This document shows positions 59,298-64,000 of a DNA stretch of 64,000 bases, piece after piece. The position numbers and the translations under genes were made by a program. Positions within the stretch are counted from its first letter, which is position 1, and every line of letters starts with the position of its first letter. The stretch comes from Metaphire vulgaris (lineage: Eukaryota; Annelida; Clitellata; Crassiclitellata; Megascolecidae): positions 1,890,216-1,954,215 of the forward strand of contig CM030865.1 of assembly GCA_018105865.1 (NCBI GenBank). The letters are read 5' to 3'. Under the pieces are notes generated by a model. It ran no database searches. It saw nothing but the letters and a program-made list of their open reading frames with translations, and had not been told where the DNA came from.

Positions 59298-60757
59298 GTT
59301 TTACCGGAACTAAGGTCGAGCATGCGCAGTGTAATAAAACCAAAACAGCAAAAGTAGTAAGTAAGTAAAATCTTGTTAATTTTTATAGCGCTTTTAGAGC
59401 AGTCCCAAGTAGCTAAATATTCCTAGGCACTTGATATTAGTATGAACTATGAAGTAGCTATAGACAAAGGTGGGGTCATTCATGCATGGGTATTTAATGC
59501 AAAGGGTCAGTGGTATCGAGACGTCAGTAAGTAAATTTATATGGCGGTTTCATTTTCAGTACCGCTATGCCTGTTTATTCTTGTGGAATTAGTGTACATT
59601 CGAAATAGCTATGGCCGAATGATAGGGTCAGCCAGACATCACCAGAGAGTCTTAAGACGCCATGGGAAAATATTCATAATAACGTAATTTTATGTATTTC
59701 AGGAAAAGTTAGCCTATGAAGAAAAAATACCATAATCACTCTCAATACTCTATTCAGTAACCTGCCATTGAAAATTGGTTGACTATATACCTTACAGGTT
59801 GGACGGCTGCTCATAAAACATAGCACCATATAACTCACAAATTGATATTTACTGTCTCGCGCTATCTCGTGGTTTTGGCGGGAAAGACATTGTGTTTTGG
59901 CGTGGTTTTTGGTGGATTATTACTAATATTACCAAATATTCAACAAATTATACAAAAGGTGGCTTCTTCGTTTATACTAGAATGTCTCTGTGAGAATATT
60001 AAGATTTGAATTGTTTGCCGCAATATAGCATTCTGCAGTCGGTTTTCTCTCATGAACCTGTTGTGACGATATTTATGTAGCGCATTTTTTCGGTTCATCC
60101 TGCGTCTGTATTACATGCTGTGATGATGCTTTTAGACATTATAAGGCAGCTGAGAGCGTTCGGAAGAAGTAAATGTTCAGTGTTGTTTTCCAGTTATGTC
60201 ATTTCAAGTGAAATATCCTGTTTTATAGTGCGCATTTATAATGCTCCATTATTTGCTGATCTGCCGATTATCAAATTATGATAAAATAGTTCCTGTAATT
60301 ATTGCAACTGTCTCACTTAAATATCCACTCAGCCTTGCCGAATTGTATTGTATTTAATGTATTGTAACAAGACAAAAGAATATGGCAAATGAGAAATTTG
60401 TTTATTGCTTTGACCTAATAAATATCGAATTTTGAGTATTTGGAGTTTTAGTTAAACGTCCAAATCACTGGGATGTCAGTTTTTGTGAGATAATAATTTA
60501 ATAATAATAATAATACACTTCTATAACACTTTCTAATACCCAAGGGTATCAATCGATGGTACTTCAAAATCAATCCGCAAAAGATCCAGGTCATTCTAGA
60601 GATCAGTCAGAGGGAGAGAGTAAGACGGATTATGGAGTAAAAGCTAATCGATACGAAGAGTTTGTGATTTTTCAGTTTCAGGAAGTAGATTACTGTTTAC
60701 TTTTTCTTTTAATGACCTGTCCTTCAGTTTCAATTTCCGCTTTTTGTTTCATTAGCT
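59298..60757. promoter_or_regulatory. Divergent promoter region of the CDYL-like gene and MCM4
   Basis: 1460 bases between opposite-facing start codons. Near CDYL: ACCGGAAC (ETS-type, 59303-59310) and GCATGCGCAG (NRF1-like, 59320-59329). A SINE-like repeat (AAATCTTGTTAATTTTTATA) begins about 59367. The MCM4 coding exon starts at an acceptor (CATTAG, ending 60755), so MCM4 has an upstream non-coding exon somewhere here, probably after the E2F site. A CTTCTATAACAC-type repeat fragment lies at about 60515-60600. Confidence 0.6.
59873..59885 (+). promoter_or_regulatory. E2F-type site TTTTGGCGGGAAA
   Basis: Matches the E2F consensus TTTSGCGC/GGAAA well. MCM genes are classic E2F targets, and this site is the best candidate for cell-cycle control of MCM4. 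A second GTTTTGGCG lies just downstream (59894-59902). Confidence 0.6.
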
Positions 60758-63673
60758 ATGTCCACTCCAAGCAAGCGTGGAAGGAGAGGCCAGGGTAGTG
60801 AGCCGGGCAGCCAAGACACCGCTCAAACTCGTAAGTCAATATTTTCAATTTACTGGTTAATGTTCAAATTCTTTTGACGGCTTATTAATTTTGTAAGTTC
60901 TTGATATGCATTATTACCTTAACCCCTTAACTGGGTATTTAACTGTAACTCAATGTAAAATGGACGGATATATCCGGGGTCCCCAGTTAAGGGGTTAAAC
61001 TGTTATTAATGGTGAGTTGTAATTTGTAAGTTGTATGTTGTAAATTATAGGTTTTAGATTGTATTATGCGGCATTAGAATTTAGTGTTGCACTGTTTCAC
61101 TTTTTAGCAACAAGACGGCCTGTACTTGCAGTCAACAACACACCAACATCTGCTTGTAAGTAAAACTATTTGGCATTTCATTTATTTGGAGCTCTCTGCT
61201 GTATTTTTAAGCGAAAGTACAGACATTGTACAGACTGTACAGACAGTACAGACTGACCAGACATTGTAATGTAGCAAAATAAGGGACTTATATGGGACCT
61301 CTTATATTCCTGCTCAGAGGTGCTCCTGACTTTAGAGTTGCTTGGTATAAGAAAATGAAAGTTTCTAAGTTACGTTACACTACAGATGTTGGTAACTAGC
61401 TGAAAACATAACCCCTGTCTGAAAACAGTTTATTGAGTTAAATTTATTCCCCAGTTAACAGTTAATTTAAAATATGAGTTCGATGAATGTTGCCTTGGAC
61501 TGTGTGTTAATCTTTCCACTCTTCTGGAGACGTATTTTGGTAATATGTTTAGTGGTGAGACAGTTGGCGTTGTTGTAAAGTGATTTTTTTTGGGGTTTTA
61601 CGATGCTTACGTGCACTGTACAGATTTTGAAACGTGAAATCGATTATGTTTTATCGATTTTTTTTAACAGCCAAGAGAAAAACACCTCGCAAATCAGCAA
61701 AGGAAGGCATCAATGGTCAGCAGAATCAGTCGGTCGCTTCTCCCGGGAGCAATCTTGGAGCCGCCCCTCATTCACCGGGGGACTCCCTTTTCTCAAGCCC
61801 TGGACAAGTACCACGTATGAAATTTTGATTATCATCATGTTGGATTATTTGTTGTTTAATCATCATTATTATATTAAATATTGGCTTATTTTTGGACATT
61901 CATCGGTGAAGAAAATCATCATTTATTATATTAAATATCGGAGGCAACCCATTTTTGGCCAAGCGTTCATCGGTGAAGAAAATGAAGACGTCCTTTTAAA
62001 GTTTCTTTTTGGTTGTTAGACGCTTATTAGCCTTATTATTATTATTATTATAATAGATTGTATCATTTCTTGCTGCTTTGTTTTTGATTCAGGCAGCGAG
62101 ATTGGACTCAGTTCACCTCTGAACTACGGGACCCCGAGTTCTCGTCGCGGAGCCGACACCCCGATGACTCCCGGGGCCCTGGGCACCCCGATAAGACCCC
62201 GATCTGACATCCAGGGCGATAGAAGAGGCGTCACGTTGAACGTCGGCACCTCGGAGGCCGTGAGTGGAATTGTAGATTTTTCATTTATCTGAGTTGAATC
62301 GAGTTTGTGGAAACTTTCCTTGTATTGGTTGGATTTTGAGCGTACGCGTGTGTTTCCGCAGGATGTTGAGGGCGACTCGGGAGGCGCTCAGAACCAGCAG
62401 GGTCCACAGCTGGTCATCTGGGGCACGGATGTTGTGGTGAGCAGGTGCAAAGAGCAGTTTCGGCGTTTCGTTCAGCAGTTTGTGGTTCCTGACATAGATT
62501 CGGATGAAAGGTTCGACGGGATGAACATCGCTGACCCGTTCTATCTGCAGCGTCTTGATGAGGCAAGTAGTTATCTTGATAACTATAATTGTCTTTTATA
62601 TGTAATAGGTAAGTAAGTAAGTAGAATATCGTTGATTTCTATAGCGCTTTCAAAAGTAGCGCCGAAGTAGATCGTTACTCCTATGCACTTGATCTTAGTA
62701 TGAAGTAACTGTAGCCAAAGGTGGGGGACACTCGTGCAGGGTCATTAAAATCCAAAGGGCGATAGTGGTTGGGACGTTACACCTATTATGGAAATGATTT
62801 TTTGAAGAGAAATGATAATACAGTAGAACCTCGTTATATCGAACTCGCTTAAATCGAGATACCGCTTTATAGTTGAGCGCCGTTCTTGTGTGTTAATGAT
62901 AAAGGAGTGACCAACAGGAAAATGCTATATCGAAGCTTCCCTGAACTTCGATAAAAGGTTCAACCCATGTGTGTTTATGACCAATATTAATGCTGTCTAA
63001 AACAACGTGGAATCTTGATTTATAAAGTATTTAAGTGATATATGTGCATTGTTGCAAAAAAGGCATATTTTCAACCCCCCCTGTTGCACGTGCCATACAT
63101 AGGCAAGATCAACTAGATCCACACACCCCTCCACATCAGTGCATGTGCGCTATATGGATGAACCCGTGTAAAATTTGTCTTGTCGCTGCCTTAGATCGCC
63201 GTCGTCGGAGAACCCTTCCTCAACTTCAACTGCGGCCACCTGAAGGGAGTTTGACCCGGGTCTCTACCGCCAGCTGATGTCCTACCCGCAGGAGGTGATC
63301 CCGTCGTTTGACGTCGCCGCGAACGAGCTGTTCTTCGACCGGCACCCGGACACCGCGCTCGAGCACCAGGTCCAGGTGCGGCCGTACAACGCGGCCAGCA
63401 CCAAGACCATGCGGTCGCTGAACCCGGAGGACATCGACCAGCTGGTGACCGTCTGCGGGATGGTCATCCGGACGTCGTCGCTGATCCCGGAGATGAGGGA
63501 GGCGTTCTTCCAGTGCCACATCTGCCGGAACACGCTGGCGGTGGAGATCGAGAGGGGCCGGATCGAGGAGCCGACGCTCTGCAGGAACTGCAACACGAAC
63601 CACTCGTTCCAGCTCATCCACAACCGCTCGCACTTTTCCGACAAGCAGATGGTGAAGCTGCAGGAGTCGCCCG
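60758..63673 (+). CDS. MCM4: MCM4, replicative helicase subunit (N-terminal part; gene continues beyond window)
   Basis: Exons 60758-60830 ([13 protein letters not shown]), 61108-61155, 61671-61814, 62093-62259, 62362-62562, 63195-63673. The first four encode a basic, Ser/Thr-Pro-rich tail ([28 protein letters not shown]) like that of MCM4, a target of CDK and DDK. Then [72 protein letters not shown] and the zinc ribbon CHIC...CRNC, ending LQESP. All joins keep phase. The intron after 62562 has a GC donor (GAG|GCAAGT). Exon 6 contains one base too many: HLKG reads into TGA unless one G of 63245-63247 is removed, after which FDPGLYRQL follows. The ATPase half lies outside the window. Confidence 0.95.
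60919..60998. mobile_element. TTAA palindromic mini-element
   Basis: TTAACCCCTTAACTGGG at the left and CCCCAGTTAAGGGGTTAA at the right. In MCM4 intron 1. Confidence 0.85.
62563..63194. other. MCM4 intron 5 (GC-AG)
   Basis: Holds a SINE-like repeat (TATAGCGCTTTC at about 62640), a pogo-like element fragment (about 62821-62965) and a TATATGGATGAACCC end at about 63152-63166. Confidence 0.7.
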
Positions 63674-63731
63674 GTACGGCAGCCTTCACTTGATTTTGGA
63701 TTGAATCGAAATTTATTGAAGGGTTTTAGTT

Positions 63732-63812
63732 TTAACCCCTTAACTGGGTGCCCAGAGTAACGCTCGTCCATTTTACATTGAGTTACAAATAGTTGCCCAG
63801 TTAAGGGGTTAA
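63732..63812. mobile_element. TTAA palindromic mini-element
   Basis: TTAACCCCTTAACTGGGTG at the left and CCCAGTTAAGGGGTTAA at the right. In MCM4 intron 6. Confidence 0.85.
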
Positions 63813-63837
63813 GAAAATCGATAATATTTTTCCTCTA

Positions 63838-64000
63838 TTTTGATATTTCTGATATTATATATTGTTATTTTCTGATATTGTATAGTGTTATTTTCTGATA
63901 TTGTATAGTGTTATTTTCTTATATTGTATATTGTTGTTTTCTGATATTGTATATTGTTATTTTCTGATATTGTATATTGTTATTTTCTGATATTGTATAT
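63838..64000. repeat. Tandem repeat of about 23 bp, continuing past the window
   Basis: Unit TCTGATATTGTATATTGTTA plus TTT, about seven copies with single-base variants (TATAGTG/TATATTG). Confidence 0.9.

Noticed and set aside
63226..63771. 181-residue minus-strand ORF opposite MCM4
   Set aside because: Antisense shadow of the GC-rich MCM4 exon. The plus strand carries the MCM4 motifs and zinc ribbon.

Overview
This is a window of animal nuclear DNA. Genes have many exons with GT-AG introns, intergenic and intronic DNA is packed with microsatellites, and many small DNA transposons are present. The recognisable proteins are metazoan: an RGK GTPase, a CAP/EGF/ShKT/chitin-binding mucin, a DUSP22/15-type phosphatase, NFS1, a CDYL-like chromodomain protein and MCM4. 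Peritrophin-like chitin-binding and ShKT domains, a CR1-clade LINE with an esterase ORF1, tRNA-derived SINEs and the style of the repeats suggest a marine invertebrate. I cannot fix the phylum from sequence alone.

Layout. The last two exons of an RGK small GTPase lie at 2614-5613 (+). A decayed CR1-like LINE occupies about 6480-10960 (+). A secreted or membrane-anchored CAP protein runs over eleven exons from 25486 down to 14118 (-). A partial second copy of its last exon (28531-31172, -) is broken by a 1.4 kb hAT element and a stop codon. Two divergent gene pairs follow: DUSP22/15-like (38788 to 35169, -) with NFS1 (39706-48285, +), and a CDYL-like gene (59297 to 53758, -) with MCM4 (60758 to beyond the window, +). 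The CDYL/MCM4 interval contains an E2F-type site, as expected for a replication gene. The rest is repeats: TTAA-flanked palindromes of about 80 bp, at least four families of hAT-like MITEs with 8-bp target duplications, pogo- and mariner-like TA-flanked MITEs, SINEs, and very long di-, tri- and tetranucleotide arrays.

The genes are not a pathway or operon. NFS1 is mitochondrial Fe-S cluster biogenesis, MCM4 is the replicative helicase, CDYL is a chromatin reader or corepressor, DUSP22/15 is signalling, RGK is calcium-channel or cytoskeletal signalling, and the CAP protein is extracellular. I found no evidence of a new multi-gene system. The most interesting items are the transposon-disrupted duplicate of the CAP/mucin last exon with a nested hAT insertion, a MITE that landed on and duplicated a splice donor, the tandem array built from a LINE 3' tail inside NFS1, the GC-AG intron of MCM4, and a recurring pattern of one-base frame breaks in otherwise intact genes that looks like consensus error.
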